A stretch of 64,000 nucleotides of DNA from Paenibacillus xylanivorans (GTDB lineage: Bacteria > Bacillota > Bacilli > Paenibacillales > Paenibacillaceae), in NCBI RefSeq assembly GCF_001280595.1, contig NZ_LITU01000064.1, positions 1 through 64,000 on the forward strand. The letters run 5' to 3'. Both the position numbers and the translations under genes were made by a program. Of the stretch, positions 19,189 through 29,256 are shown piece by piece; position 1 is the first letter of the stretch, and each line of letters starts with the position of its first letter. Under the pieces are notes generated by a model, which did not search any database, was not told the origin of the DNA, and was given only the letters and a program-made list of their open reading frames with translations.

Positions 19189-19886
19189 CCAAAGTCATTG
19201 CGTCAGGAAAAACCGTTGAAGATGCTGTAAACCAAGGATTGGCTGAGCTTGGCGTGAGCCGGGACAAGGTCGAGATACAAGTGTTAGAGCAGCCGTCAAA
19301 AGGATTCCTGGGTTTGATCGGGGTAAAGGCCGCTAAAGTTGAAGTAAAACTTCTGCCTGTGCCCGAACCTGTTCCACAGCCGATCAAACCGGCCGCACAT
19401 ATACCTCAGGTTGAAGCAACACTTGAGGGTGTGGCAGCTAAAAATCCCTATGAGGAAGCGGCTGCTTTCCTAAAAGAAGTGGCAGCAGGTATGGGACTGG
19501 ATGTTGAAGTGCATATCAAAAAACAGCGTGACGGACATATCTTCAATATTGCCGGTGAAGACCTGGGCATGATTATTGGCAGACGTGGACAGACGCTGGA
19601 TGCCCTTCAATATTTAACGAACATTGTAGCCAACCGTTATTCGGAAAGCTTCGTTCGCATCGTACTTGATGCAGAGAATTTCCGTCAACGTCGACGCAAG
19701 ACGCTGGAGGATCTGGCTGAACGTTTGGCTGGACAGGCCATTCGCACCGGCAAGGAAGTTGTGCTGGAGCCGATGCCCCCACTCGAACGCAAAGTCATTC
19801 ATGCGAAGTTGCAAAATCACTCGCAGATTAAGACATACAGCAAGGGCGAGGAGCCCAATCGGCGCGTGGTCATTACGACGAAATAA
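19185..19886 (+). CDS. jag: KhpB/Jag RNA-binding protein (Jag_N, KH, R3H)
   Basis: 233 residues. The Jag N-terminal domain (about 1-50: IASGKTVEDAVNQGLAELG, then GFLGLIGVKAA) is followed by a KH domain with the GxxG loop in GMIIGRRGQTLD and an R3H domain with the conserved RKTLEDLAERLA and ERKVIHAKLQ. KhpB proteins bind RNA with KhpA and influence cell elongation in Gram-positives. The start overlaps the yidC stop (ATGA), so the pair is translationally coupled. Confidence 0.94.
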   Translation: MTKVIASGKTVEDAVNQGLAELGVSRDKVEIQVLEQPSKGFLGLIGVKAAKVEVKLLPVPEPVPQPIKPAAHIPQVEATLEGVAAKNPYEEAAAFLKEVAAGMGLDVEVHIKKQRDGHIFNIAGEDLGMIIGRRGQTLDALQYLTNIVANRYSESFVRIVLDAENFRQRRRKTLEDLAERLAGQAIRTGKEVVLEPMPPLERKVIHAKLQNHSQIKTYSKGEEPNRRVVITTK

Positions 19887-19901
19887 CCTGAAATTGAAGA
19901 C

Positions 19902-19940
19902 GCAATGGCTTCCTGCCCGGTGCAGAAGCCATTGCTTTTT
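19902..19940 (+). terminator. Terminator after jag
   Basis: An 11-bp perfect stem GCAATGGCTTC / GAAGCCATTGC (19902-19912, 19924-19934), followed by six T residues. It ends the rnpA-yidC-jag transcript. Confidence 0.93.
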
Positions 19941-20109
19941 TCGTACAGAAGTATATTTTTTCAAAACCAAAGAGCGGCTTTAGTATAGCCATATTAAAGA
20001 TAGAGATGGTTCTTTCACTCTAGATATTGTATCCTTCTAGCGTTGGAAGCCAATGATGAAAGAAACGGCAAGAAGCATTGTGAACTGAACTTATATTGAA
20101 ATTCATATA

Positions 20110-20125
20110 GCGTCCCGAGGGACGC
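20110..20125 (+). promoter_or_regulatory. Hairpin in the mnmE leader
   Basis: GCGTCCC / GGGACGC with a 2-base loop, 30 bases before the mnmE start and followed by an AT stretch. It might be a weak attenuator. Confidence 0.45.
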
Positions 20126-20155
20126 AATTTTAAAATAGAGCAAGGAGAGATAACC

Positions 20156-21532
20156 ATGATTAGTGATACGATTACGGCGATATCAACAGCTGTCGGAGAA
20201 GCGGGTATCGCTGTAATCCGGGTGAGCGGCCCGGATGCAGTGTCGGAGACAGAGAAAATTTTTCGCAGCAAAACCCCACTAACCCAAGCAGCATCCCACA
20301 CGGTTCATTACGGTCATATTATAGATCCGGGGACCAACGAGAAGATCGAGGAAGTATTGGTTACGGTGATGCGCGCACCACGTTCTTTCACAACAGAAGA
20401 TGTCGTGGAGATTAGCGCTCATGGCGGAGTGGTTTCGGTTAAGCGTGTAATGGATTTGTTGTTGCAGCTCGATATTCGTCTCGCCGAACCCGGCGAGTTC
20501 ACAAAGCGTGCTTTTCTCAACGGACGGATTGATCTGTCCCAGGCGGAAGGGGTCATGGATCTCATTCGTTCCAAATCCGATCGGGCTTTCTCGATTGCCT
20601 TGAAGCAAGTAGAGGGAAAGTTGTCATCCAAGCTACGCGAGCTGAGATACACGCTGGTGGAGACGCTTGCTCACATCGAAGTAAATATCGACTATCCTGA
20701 GCATGATGTGGAGTCGTTAACGTCCGATTTTATTAAAGAAAAATCCAGTCAGGTGATGACTGAAATTGATAAATTGCTGGTAACAGCAGAGCAAGGAAAG
20801 ATACTGCGAGAAGGAATCACAACAGCAATCGTGGGCCGGCCAAACGTAGGGAAATCTTCATTGCTGAATACGTTGGCCCAGGACAATCGCGCAATTGTAA
20901 CGGATATCCCGGGTACAACGCGTGATGTCATCGAAGAGTTTGTTACGATTAACAATATACCGCTCAAGCTGCTCGATACGGCAGGTATTCGGGAAACGAT
21001 GGATGTTGTGGAGAAAATCGGGGTGGAGCGTTCTCGCTCTGCTGTGAATGAGGCGGACCTGTTATTGATGGTTATCAACGCTGCCGAGCCGCTACATCCG
21101 GACGAGATTGAATTATTGGAACAAATACGCGGTAGACAATCCATTATTATAATGAATAAAATGGACTTAGCGCCGCAGGCGGACCGCGATGTGCTGCTTC
21201 GTTACATCCCCGAGGAACGGCTTGTTCCGATGTCGGTGAAAGATGATCTAGGCGTGGACCGATTGGAAGATGCCATCTCGACATTGTTCTTCAGTGGCAA
21301 GCTGGAGTCGGCCGACCTGACGTATGTCAGCAATGTGCGTCATATTGCTTTGCTCAAAAAAGCGAAACAGTCGCTCATTGATGCCTATGAAGCGGCAGAG
21401 CAGCTGATTCCCATTGATATGATCCAGATTGATGTTCGTCTGGCATGGGAGCAGTTGGGTGAAATCGTGGGCGATACAGCGCATGATGCGTTGATTGATC
21501 AGATTTTCTCTCAATTCTGCCTCGGAAAATAA
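20156..21532 (+). CDS. mnmE: tRNA modification GTPase MnmE
   Basis: 458 residues. With MnmG it makes the carboxymethylaminomethyl group on wobble uridine 34 of certain tRNAs. The N-terminal tetrahydrofolate-binding domain spans about 1-118. The GTPase domain sits inside a helical domain: G1 GRPNVGKS (227-234), G2/G3 with DIPGTTRD and DTAGIRE, and G4 NKMD. The last five residues FCLGK hold the catalytic Cys455. The ATG is preceded by AAGGAGAG. Confidence 0.97.
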   Translation: MISDTITAISTAVGEAGIAVIRVSGPDAVSETEKIFRSKTPLTQAASHTVHYGHIIDPGTNEKIEEVLVTVMRAPRSFTTEDVVEISAHGGVVSVKRVMDLLLQLDIRLAEPGEFTKRAFLNGRIDLSQAEGVMDLIRSKSDRAFSIALKQVEGKLSSKLRELRYTLVETLAHIEVNIDYPEHDVESLTSDFIKEKSSQVMTEIDKLLVTAEQGKILREGITTAIVGRPNVGKSSLLNTLAQDNRAIVTDIPGTTRDVIEEFVTINNIPLKLLDTAGIRETMDVVEKIGVERSRSAVNEADLLLMVINAAEPLHPDEIELLEQIRGRQSIIIMNKMDLAPQADRDVLLRYIPEERLVPMSVKDDLGVDRLEDAISTLFFSGKLESADLTYVSNVRHIALLKKAKQSLIDAYEAAEQLIPIDMIQIDVRLAWEQLGEIVGDTAHDALIDQIFSQFCLGK

Positions 21533-21753
21533 CACGGGGTAAACATACCGGCTCTGAAAAGTAGTATGATAATAAAGTCCATCTGTGGGTGGTCAAAGAA
21601 TCCGCGAAAATGTCTGAAGTACCTATAGACTTGATGGCTTAATATAGATCGAAATGCATCCCGTGGAGTGTGGAGTGTGTTTCGCGATTTTTACAAAAAA
21701 TTGATCGTGTGCATGAATTTAGGCGTGCAGCGGCAAAAAGGAGGTAAACTGGA

Positions 21754-23643
21754 ATGGCTTTTGATGGCGGCAGTTATGATGTAATCGTCGTTGGTGCAGG
21801 ACACGCTGGTGTGGAATCGGCACTGGCTGCAGCTCGTATGGGCTCTAAAACGCTGATGATTACAATCAATCTGGATATGGTGGCCTTCATGCCTTGTAAC
21901 CCATCTATTGGGGGACCGGCAAAAGGACATGTGGTACGTGAGATTGATGCACTTGGTGGAGAGATGGGACGGAACATCGATAAGACGTTTATTCAGATGC
22001 GAATGCTCAACACAGGTAAAGGACCTGCTGTTCATGCACTTCGTGCTCAGGCGGATAAATTTTCTTACCAGCATACAATGAAAGAAACGATGGAGAATGA
22101 ACGCAACCTGACGATGCGCCAAGGCATGGTTGATCGCCTGATCGTTGAAGACGGACATTGCGTAGGTGTGGTTACTCAAACGGGTACAGAGTATCGGGCC
22201 AAGGCTATTGTTTTGACAACAGGTACGTATCTGCGCGGTAAAGTAATTATGGGTGAGTTAATGTACGAGAGTGGTCCGAATAACCAACAGCCTTCACTTA
22301 AGTTATCCGAACATCTGCGTGAGCTTGGTTTCGACCTGGTTCGTTTTAAAACAGGTACTCCACCACGGGTGCATAAGGATACGATTGATTTTAGCAAAAC
22401 AGAAATTCAGCCTGGCGATGACAAGCCGAAGTTCTTTTCCTATGAAACGGAATCTTCCGATAATGAGCAGCTGCCTTGCTGGTTGACGTATACGTCTGTG
22501 GAAACACATCAGATTATTAACGATAATCTTCACCGTGCACCCATGTTTTCGGGGGTTATTGAAGGTACCGGACCACGTTATTGTCCATCAATTGAGGATA
22601 AAATTGTGCGTTTCAGCGACAAGCCGAAGCATCAGATTTTCCTGGAGCCAGAAGGCAAAAACACATCGGAGTACTATGTACAGGGTCTGTCCACCAGTCT
22701 GCCAGAGGATGTTCAACTGGCGGTCCTTCGTTCCATCCCGGGTATGGAAAAAGTAGAAATGATGCGTAACGGTTACGCCATTGAATATGATGCCATGGTG
22801 CCTACACAGCTGTGGCCTTCACTGGAAACGAAACGTCTACCAGGTCTGTTTACAGCAGGGCAGATTAATGGTACCTCCGGGTATGAAGAAGCAGCAGGAC
22901 AAGGCGTAATGGCCGGTATTAATGCTGCACGTAAAGTACAGGGTAAAGAGCCAGTCGTACTTGATCGCTCCCAAGGTTACATTGGTGTACTGATCGATGA
23001 TCTCGTTACCAAAGGTACGAATGAGCCTTACCGTCTGCTGACGTCCCGTGCAGAATATCGTTTGTTGCTTCGTCATGATAATGCAGATATGCGTTTGACA
23101 GAAATGGGTCATGATATTGGATTGATTCCTGAAGAGCGATACACCAAATTCCTGGATAAAAAGGCAAAAGTAGAGCAGGAAGTGGCTCGTCTGAAGGCAG
23201 CCAAAGTTCGCCCTGTGGAAGTGAATTCGAAGCTGGAAGAGATCGGTTCTACACCGATTCAGGATGGTAGTACACTTCTGACATTGATGCGTCGCCCAGA
23301 GATCGGGTATGACTGGATTGAGCAGATCTCACCGTCTGAGGTAGAACTGACTGCTGACATGAAAGAGCAAGTGGAAATTCAAATTAAATATGCGGGTTAT
23401 ATTGAGAAACAATTGATCCACGTGGAACGTTTGCAAAAAATGGAGAAAAAGAAAATTCCGGATACGATTGTATATGACGAAATTCATGGCCTTGCTATGG
23501 AAGCGAAGCAGAAGCTCGCCACGATTCGTCCAATCTCGATCGGACAGGCGTCTCGTATTGCCGGGGTCACTCCTGCGGATATCTCCATTCTGCTGGTTTA
23601 CCTGGAGCATTATAACCGTGTAACCGCAGCAAGGGGTCAATAA
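21754..23643 (+). CDS. mnmG: tRNA uridine-5-carboxymethylaminomethyl synthesis enzyme MnmG
   Basis: 629 residues, full length. The FAD-binding Rossmann motif [19 protein letters not shown] is at the N-terminus, then the family signatures [22 protein letters not shown] (abbreviated here; both Cys-containing regions are conserved) and [21 protein letters not shown]. The C-terminal helical domain binds MnmE. AGGAGG lies just before the ATG. It is 221 bases after mnmE and overlaps rsmG by one base. Confidence 0.97.
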   Translation: MAFDGGSYDVIVVGAGHAGVESALAAARMGSKTLMITINLDMVAFMPCNPSIGGPAKGHVVREIDALGGEMGRNIDKTFIQMRMLNTGKGPAVHALRAQADKFSYQHTMKETMENERNLTMRQGMVDRLIVEDGHCVGVVTQTGTEYRAKAIVLTTGTYLRGKVIMGELMYESGPNNQQPSLKLSEHLRELGFDLVRFKTGTPPRVHKDTIDFSKTEIQPGDDKPKFFSYETESSDNEQLPCWLTYTSVETHQIINDNLHRAPMFSGVIEGTGPRYCPSIEDKIVRFSDKPKHQIFLEPEGKNTSEYYVQGLSTSLPEDVQLAVLRSIPGMEKVEMMRNGYAIEYDAMVPTQLWPSLETKRLPGLFTAGQINGTSGYEEAAGQGVMAGINAARKVQGKEPVVLDRSQGYIGVLIDDLVTKGTNEPYRLLTSRAEYRLLLRHDNADMRLTEMGHDIGLIPEERYTKFLDKKAKVEQEVARLKAAKVRPVEVNSKLEEIGSTPIQDGSTLLTLMRRPEIGYDWIEQISPSEVELTADMKEQVEIQIKYAGYIEKQLIHVERLQKMEKKKIPDTIVYDEIHGLAMEAKQKLATIRPISIGQASRIAGVTPADISILLVYLEHYNRVTAARGQ

Positions 23644-24365
23644 TGGACGATATTCAACAGCAGCTACAACGGCGCCTGAAGAAGCATGGACTGGAGCTGG
23701 ATGAACGCCAGTTGGAGCAATTCGAATTGTATTTTCAGGAGCTGGTAGCCTGGAATGAAAAGATGAATTTAACCGGAATTACCGAACGCGAACAAGTATA
23801 TACAAAGCATTTCTATGATTCGGTATCGCTGGCATTTTATACTGATATGTCTAAGGTAAACAAACTTGCAGACATTGGTTCTGGAGCAGGGTTCCCTGGA
23901 CTACCGCTTAAAATTTGTTTCCCACATATCAAGCTGACCATCATTGATTCCCTAAATAAACGTATTGGCTTTCTGCAGCATGTTGTGGATACGCTCGGGT
24001 TGACGGATGTGGAACTGATTCATGGGCGTGCGGAGGAACTTGGACGCAAAGATGGGTACCGGGACAGCTATGACCTCGTTACTGCCCGTGCAGTAGCCAA
24101 GCTGGCGGTGCTTAACGAATTCTGTCTGCCATTTGTTCGTAAAAGTGGATTATTCGCTGCAATGAAGGGCGGAGACCCGCGCGAAGAAATGAAGGAAGCT
24201 GAATTCAGCTTTAATCAGCTGAAAGGACGGGTAAAAGCTGTTCATCCGTTCCAGTTACCCGTTGAAGAATCGGCACGTCATATCATTCTGATTCAGAAGT
24301 TTGATAAGACACCCTATAAATATCCACGTAAAGCGGGAACGCCACTAAAAACACCTTTGATATAG
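23643..24365 (+). CDS. rsmG: 16S rRNA (guanine527-N7)-methyltransferase RsmG
   Basis: 240 residues. The SAM-binding motif I ADIGSGAGFPGLPLKI and the DSLNKRIGFLQ strand identify the GidB/RsmG family, which methylates G527 of 16S rRNA; loss gives low-level streptomycin resistance in relatives. The start ATG shares its A with the mnmG stop codon (TAATG), so translation is coupled. A terminator containing parS follows. Confidence 0.96.
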   Translation: MDDIQQQLQRRLKKHGLELDERQLEQFELYFQELVAWNEKMNLTGITEREQVYTKHFYDSVSLAFYTDMSKVNKLADIGSGAGFPGLPLKICFPHIKLTIIDSLNKRIGFLQHVVDTLGLTDVELIHGRAEELGRKDGYRDSYDLVTARAVAKLAVLNEFCLPFVRKSGLFAAMKGGDPREEMKEAEFSFNQLKGRVKAVHPFQLPVEESARHIILIQKFDKTPYKYPRKAGTPLKTPLI

Positions 24366-24450
24366 TTCTTGGGGTAACATCGTATGTATGTCAAAGGTAA
24401 GATGATATTTATTCGGTTTTTTAATTTTAACGAAAAATTTAAGATAAGAG

Positions 24451-24490
24451 AAAGAGGATGTTTCACGTGAAACATCCTCTTTTTGTTTTT
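24451..24490 (+). terminator. rsmG terminator that contains a parS site
   Basis: A 32-bp perfect palindrome (24451-24482) with no unpaired centre is followed by a T-rich run. Its core, 24459-24474, is TGTTTCACGTGAAACA, the fully symmetric parS (ParB/Spo0J binding) sequence. The same DNA therefore ends the mnmE-mnmG-rsmG transcript and can nucleate ParB spreading. Confidence 0.9.
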
Positions 24491-25104
24491 TGATTTATTA
24501 TCTATGTATAGATTGCATCTACATTTCATTACATAAGCTAAAAAAGGAAATTGAAAATTTATTTAGGAAAGAAAGTTATTCTGTTAAAGCTGTTTCCTAA
24601 TTAAAGATATGCTTTGTTGGATGGTGTGCTGCTTTTAGGAGAAAGGTACGAAAGTTGATAGGGGAGACAAGCAAGCGCAAGTTTGTTCTGCCACGGACGT
24701 TGTCTTACGAAAATTCAATTTCAAGTTGTATAAAACGAGTACACAAATGTAGCTACTATGAGCAGGTGCTGTGTGTAGAGATCGTCCATATCTTATTGTG
24801 TATAAGCCGTCATATAGCTAATATTCATGAAGAAAAAGCAGGAGAATTAGAAGAGTTTAAAGAATAGGTAAACATAGGATTATGGAAGAAAAGATGATAG
24901 AATAGAAGTAGCCGGTCCTGGATTTCAGAGATCATAGATTATATGTATAGATAGATTTTCTAGCAATACGGTATAGGTAACAGAAAGCGTCATGAAAGGC
25001 AAAACTTATTCGAAGAACGACAGCATATGAAAGTGTCGCATTTTGAATAAGAAGCACCTGCAACTCTGCGGGAGCTATTACGAAACTAGGTGGTAATATA
25101 CGGA
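24491..25104. other. Gap between rsmG and noc
   Basis: About 610 AT-rich bases. A plus-strand frame of 70 codons (24655-24867, TTG start) lacks family resemblance and a convincing ribosome site. The noc promoter must lie here. No RNA family was recognised. Confidence 0.4.
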
Positions 25105-25923
25105 ATGAAAGAACAATTTTCGAAGTTGTTTGGTTTGGCGGAGCGCAATAACGGAGATGAGATTAAACATATTCCGGTCAACGAAATTGTGAGCAGCCCA
25201 TATCAACCCCGTACTATATTTGATGATGATAAAATTGATGAGTTGTTGCAGACGATCAAGACACATGGAGTTATACAACCTATTGTCGTCCGCGTACGAA
25301 ATGGATCATATGAGATTATCGCCGGGGAACGTCGCTGGCGTGCAGTTCGAAAACTTGGTTTGGATCATATTCCGGCCATTGTACGTGAGTTCAACGACTC
25401 TCAGGCAGCGTCCATCGCGTTGATTGAAAACCTGCAGCGTGAGGGACTCACTTCAATTGAAGAGGCTGTTGCTTATCAGAAACTGATTGATTTGCACCAA
25501 CTTACACAGGAAAGTCTTGCGCAGCGATTAGGCAAAAGCCAGTCGACAATCGCCAACAAAATTCGGTTGTTACAGCTTCCTGATGGTATTAAGACAGCAC
25601 TGATGGAACGTAAGATTTCGGAGCGTCATGCCAGAGCTTTACTTTCATTGGATACGGAAGAATTACAAATGAAACTGCTTGGCGAGATTATTGATAAAGA
25701 GTTGAATGTAAAACAAACGGAAGCGAGGGTTGCCTTTTACAAGGAATCTTCGAAGATCAAAAAATCCAAACGTGTCTCATTCACTAAGGATGTTAGACTT
25801 GCACTTAATACGATTCGTCAATCCATTGATATGGTATCGGGCTCCGGTCTGGACATCAAAACAAAGGAAGCAGACCATGAGGACCATTACGAGATCGTTA
25901 TCCATATTCCGAAACGCAAATAA
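25105..25923 (+). CDS. noc: Nucleoid occlusion protein Noc
   Basis: 272 residues from the ATG at 25105, chosen because Noc proteins begin with a short MKxxFSxLFGL amphipathic membrane-targeting helix, and AGGTGG lies upstream. A GTG five codons earlier is the alternative. The ParB-like N-terminal domain has VNEIVSSPYQPR and the CTP-binding GERRWRAVRKLG. The helix-turn-helix is ESLAQRLGKSQSTIANKIRLL. Noc binds its own sites and blocks FtsZ assembly over the chromosome. The palindromic Noc-binding consensus was not found in this window. Confidence 0.93.
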   Translation: MKEQFSKLFGLAERNNGDEIKHIPVNEIVSSPYQPRTIFDDDKIDELLQTIKTHGVIQPIVVRVRNGSYEIIAGERRWRAVRKLGLDHIPAIVREFNDSQAASIALIENLQREGLTSIEEAVAYQKLIDLHQLTQESLAQRLGKSQSTIANKIRLLQLPDGIKTALMERKISERHARALLSLDTEELQMKLLGEIIDKELNVKQTEARVAFYKESSKIKKSKRVSFTKDVRLALNTIRQSIDMVSGSGLDIKTKEADHEDHYEIVIHIPKRK

Positions 25924-26108
25924 TTGAAGCTTCAGGCGGCAATGGGCCGCTTTTTCTGTCTATAAAGTTGAGAGTGGCATGAACAGCATAAAATAGCACC
26001 ATGAAGAAACGGTAGTTGATGTTTGTGTGGATGATAGCCACCTGCTTTTTGTTAACTGTAGCTCACAACCTACAAGAAAAGACTCCTATTTTATTTGAGG
26101 TGAAGGTA

Positions 26109-26870
26109 TTGTCTAAGATTATGGCCGTAGCAAATCAAAAGGGCGGTGTGGGGAAAACGACGACATCTGTTAACTTGGGTGCAGGGCTGGCTTCGCTCGG
26201 GAAAAGGGTGCTGCTTGTCGATATTGACCCCCAGGGGAATACAACCAGCGGAGTCGGAATCAACAAAGCAGATGTGGCCAATTGTATATATGATGTCATC
26301 ATTAATGAGGTTCCTCCGCAGGAAGCCATTGTGGAAACTCAGATTGAAGGCCTTCATATCATACCTGCAACGATTCAGCTTGCCGGAGCCGAGATTGAGC
26401 TGGTATCCACGATATCACGGGAAGTTCGCCTGAAAAAATCACTCGCCATGGTGAAAAAAAACTATGACTACATACTGATCGATTGCCCACCATCCCTTGG
26501 TATGTTGACGATCAATTCGTTGACAGCTTCCGATTCGGTGATCATTCCGATTCAGTGTGAGTATTATGCGCTCGAAGGGTTGAGCCAATTGCTCAACACC
26601 GTTCGTTTGGTGCAGAAACATTTGAATACCTCCCTGCAGATTGAAGGGGTATTACTGACGATGTTTGACGCACGAACGAATCTGGGCATTCAAGTGATTG
26701 AAGAAGTGAAAAAGTATTTTCAACAAAAGGTGTATCAGACGATTATTCCGCGAAATGTACGGCTTAGTGAAGCACCCTCACATGGTCAGTCCATCATTAC
26801 GTATGATCCTCGATCCCGAGGGGCTGAAGTGTATTTAGAGCTCGCAAAGGAAGTGATTTCTTATGAGTAA
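26109..26870 (+). CDS. soj: Chromosome partitioning ATPase ParA/Soj
   Basis: 253 residues from the TTG at 26109, exactly the Bacillus subtilis Soj length. GAGGTG lies seven bases upstream. A longer in-frame extension exists but lacks a ribosome site. The deviant Walker A motif is KGGVGKTT, with LLVDIDPQGN (Walker A') and YILIDCPPSLG (Walker B). Soj-ATP dimers bind DNA and regulate DnaA; Spo0J stimulates hydrolysis. It overlaps parB by eight bases. Confidence 0.97.
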   Translation: MSKIMAVANQKGGVGKTTTSVNLGAGLASLGKRVLLVDIDPQGNTTSGVGINKADVANCIYDVIINEVPPQEAIVETQIEGLHIIPATIQLAGAEIELVSTISREVRLKKSLAMVKKNYDYILIDCPPSLGMLTINSLTASDSVIIPIQCEYYALEGLSQLLNTVRLVQKHLNTSLQIEGVLLTMFDARTNLGIQVIEEVKKYFQQKVYQTIIPRNVRLSEAPSHGQSIITYDPRSRGAEVYLELAKEVISYE

Positions 26871-27708
26871 GCGGCTTGGAAAAGGTCTTGATGCCCTCAT
26901 TCCTTCGCTTTCAATTAATGACGATGATAAAGTCGTAGAAATCCCGATTAGTCAGCTGCGGGCGAACCCTTACCAACCTCGTAAAGTATTTGATGAGGAT
27001 GCAATACATGAACTAGCCGAATCGATCCGTCAACATGGTGTCATACAACCTATTATTGTACGTCCTGTTTTGAGAGGTTATGAGATCATTGCCGGCGAAC
27101 GACGTTTCAGAGCTTCCCAATATTGCGGTAATGCCACTGTGCCAGCTGTAGTTCGTAATTTCAGTGATCAGCAGGTTATGGAGATTGCTTTAATCGAGAA
27201 CCTGCAACGGGAAAATCTGAATGCGATGGAGGTCGCAGTTGCTTATCAAGGACTGATGGACCAATTCGGACTAACCCAAGAAGAGCTTTCCGTGAAAGTG
27301 GGTAAATCACGTTCTCACATTGCTAACTTCCTGCGTTTGTTATCATTGCCGGAAGAAGTGAAAGATCATGTTTCACGTGGAACATTGTCAATGGGGCATG
27401 CACGTGCTATCGTCGGTGTTAAAGATGAGAGCCTTGTGAAACAGTTGGCAAAACAAACCATTGATCAGCAATGGAGTGTTCGTGAACTGGAAGAGGCTGT
27501 TCAACAATTGGATCGTTCCAAAACGGGTGAAGCGAAAGCCAAATCCAAATTGAAGAAAAAAGATCCATTCATTGATACATTGGAAGAGTCTTTGCGTGAA
27601 CGGTTCAAAACAACGGTGAAAATTAAGCATAACAAAGATAAAGGTAAAATTGAGCTCAACTACTACAGCAAACAAGATCTGGAGCGACTGTTGGAACTGT
27701 TGCAATAA
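26863..27708 (+). CDS. parB: Chromosome partitioning protein ParB/Spo0J
   Basis: 281 residues, close to Bacillus subtilis Spo0J (282). The N-terminal CTPase fold has LRANPYQPRK and GERRFRA. The central helix-turn-helix TQEELSVKVGKSRSHIANFLRLL contacts parS, and the C-terminal dimer domain ends the protein. It binds the two parS sites of this window, loads SMC condensin at the origin and stimulates Soj. Its start overlaps the end of soj. A parS site lies inside the gene. Confidence 0.97.
   Translation: MSKRLGKGLDALIPSLSINDDDKVVEIPISQLRANPYQPRKVFDEDAIHELAESIRQHGVIQPIIVRPVLRGYEIIAGERRFRASQYCGNATVPAVVRNFSDQQVMEIALIENLQRENLNAMEVAVAYQGLMDQFGLTQEELSVKVGKSRSHIANFLRLLSLPEEVKDHVSRGTLSMGHARAIVGVKDESLVKQLAKQTIDQQWSVRELEEAVQQLDRSKTGEAKAKSKLKKKDPFIDTLEESLRERFKTTVKIKHNKDKGKIELNYYSKQDLERLLELLQ
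27369..27384. promoter_or_regulatory. parS: parS site inside parB
   Basis: TGTTTCACGTGGAACA; its complement TGTTCCACGTGAAACA is identical to the well-known site within Bacillus subtilis spo0J. It lies in the codons after the helix-turn-helix region. Confidence 0.93.
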
Positions 27709-27860
27709 TAGTCTTGATTCCATGATCGATGAACAACATGCGGGGCTTTTTCATGTGATGACATATCGCCTCTGTACCATGGAGAAACGATATGTCATTG
27801 TTTGTTTCTAGGGAATCTATTCAAACAGAACAATCAATTAGGGACAGAGGTGGTTATGAG

Positions 27861-29021
27861 GTGGAGGGAGTTATCTATCTGGATCATGCAGCGACATCTT
27901 GGCCTAAGCCACCTGCTGTCGGGGAAGCCATGATGAAGGCTCTGGATGTTGCAGGGGCCAACCCGGGCAGAGGAAGCCATCGGATGGCTGTACAGGCGAG
28001 CCGAGTTTTATTTGGTGCCAGAAAAGCGATATCCACTCTTTTGGGTGTTCGTAATGCCAACGATATCGCTTTGGGGTCTAATACCACAGAAGCTTTGAAT
28101 CTGGCTATTCAAGGTTGGTTAAGGGAAGGCGATCATGTCATTGCTACGATGGCTGAACATAATTCAGTAAGACGACCCCTGGAGTATATGCGCAGATCTC
28201 GTAATGTAGAGGTCGATTATGTACCTGTTAATGTTGCCGGGGTGATCGATCTGGTCCAATTCGCACGCATGTTACGTCCCAATACAAGATTGGTTGTCTG
28301 CACGCATAGTTCCAACCTGCTGGGCAGTATTTTGCCCATTGGTGAAATTGCGCTGATGTGTCAAAAACATCAGGTAACTTTGCTTGTTGACGCTGCTCAA
28401 AGTGCTGGGATTCTGCCTGTGGATGTGAAGCAGCTTGGCATTGATATGCTTGCCTTTCCAGGGCATAAAGGACTGTTGGGCCCGCAGGGGACGGGTGGAC
28501 TTTACATCGCTCCTGAGCTGGATGTACAGCCTTTGCTTCACGGAGGGACAGGAAGCCAATCCGAGGCGATTGAGCAGCCACTTGTTCGTCCTGATCGCTA
28601 TGAAGCGGGTACGCCGAATACCGTGGGTATAGCAGGTCTGGCAGCCGGAGTGCAGCATGTACTTGAACTTACACCTGAATTCATATATAAACAGGAGTGG
28701 GATTTGACTCAGCATATGATGCATGGGTTATCATCAGTACAGGGGATTCGAATGCTTGGTCCTGAACTTGGACAGCCGCGTACCGGATTGTTATCCTTTA
28801 CTGTTGAAGGATATGATTCGGCACAGCTCGCTTTCCAATTAGACCGAAATTATGGCATTGCTGTGCGTTCGGGTTTTCATTGCACACCTCTTGCCCATGA
28901 GTCGGCTGGGACAACGGCAAGTGGGGCTGTCAGAGCAAGCGTGGGATATAATACAACAAAAGATGATGTTAATGCCTTGGTCGAAGCGGTTATTGAATTA
29001 ACAACATCAAAACCTGTATGA
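27861..29021 (+). CDS. Class V aminotransferase-fold PLP enzyme, cysteine desulfurase-like
   Basis: 386 residues from a GTG preceded by AGAGGTGG. An ATG at 27792 with GGAG upstream is also possible and would add 23 residues, but family members begin just before IYLDHAATSWPKP. The pyridoxal lysine lies in LAFPGHKGLLGPQGTGG; LVDAAQSAG carries the PLP-ring Asp, and RSGFHCTPLAH holds a Cys at the place of the persulfide cysteine of SufS-like enzymes. It probably removes sulfur from cysteine, but physiological role and acceptor are unknown. It is a single gene between parB and the DUF4446 gene. Confidence 0.82.
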   Translation: MEGVIYLDHAATSWPKPPAVGEAMMKALDVAGANPGRGSHRMAVQASRVLFGARKAISTLLGVRNANDIALGSNTTEALNLAIQGWLREGDHVIATMAEHNSVRRPLEYMRRSRNVEVDYVPVNVAGVIDLVQFARMLRPNTRLVVCTHSSNLLGSILPIGEIALMCQKHQVTLLVDAAQSAGILPVDVKQLGIDMLAFPGHKGLLGPQGTGGLYIAPELDVQPLLHGGTGSQSEAIEQPLVRPDRYEAGTPNTVGIAGLAAGVQHVLELTPEFIYKQEWDLTQHMMHGLSSVQGIRMLGPELGQPRTGLLSFTVEGYDSAQLAFQLDRNYGIAVRSGFHCTPLAHESAGTTASGAVRASVGYNTTKDDVNALVEAVIELTTSKPV

Positions 29022-29256
29022 AGCATGCCTAATAAAACATGAATTTTAATCGCTTGAATAAGCAAAATGAAAAAGAGGCAAGTAGCCAAAACGAATGATT
29101 AACCTTAGGGGTTATCTGGTGAATAATAGGGATAAGCTTGAGGGTTAGATTAGATTGTTGGATGGCTTTACTTGGCTGAATGGATCGATGATTTGGAACA
29201 CGTTTGAAGCTACAAACGGTAACCTGAACAAACCAACAGAGGGGTAGTTGCACTAC

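Noticed and set aside
24655..24867. 70-codon frame between rsmG and noc
   Set aside because: TTG start without a convincing ribosome site and no recognisable domain; kept only as an intergenic note.
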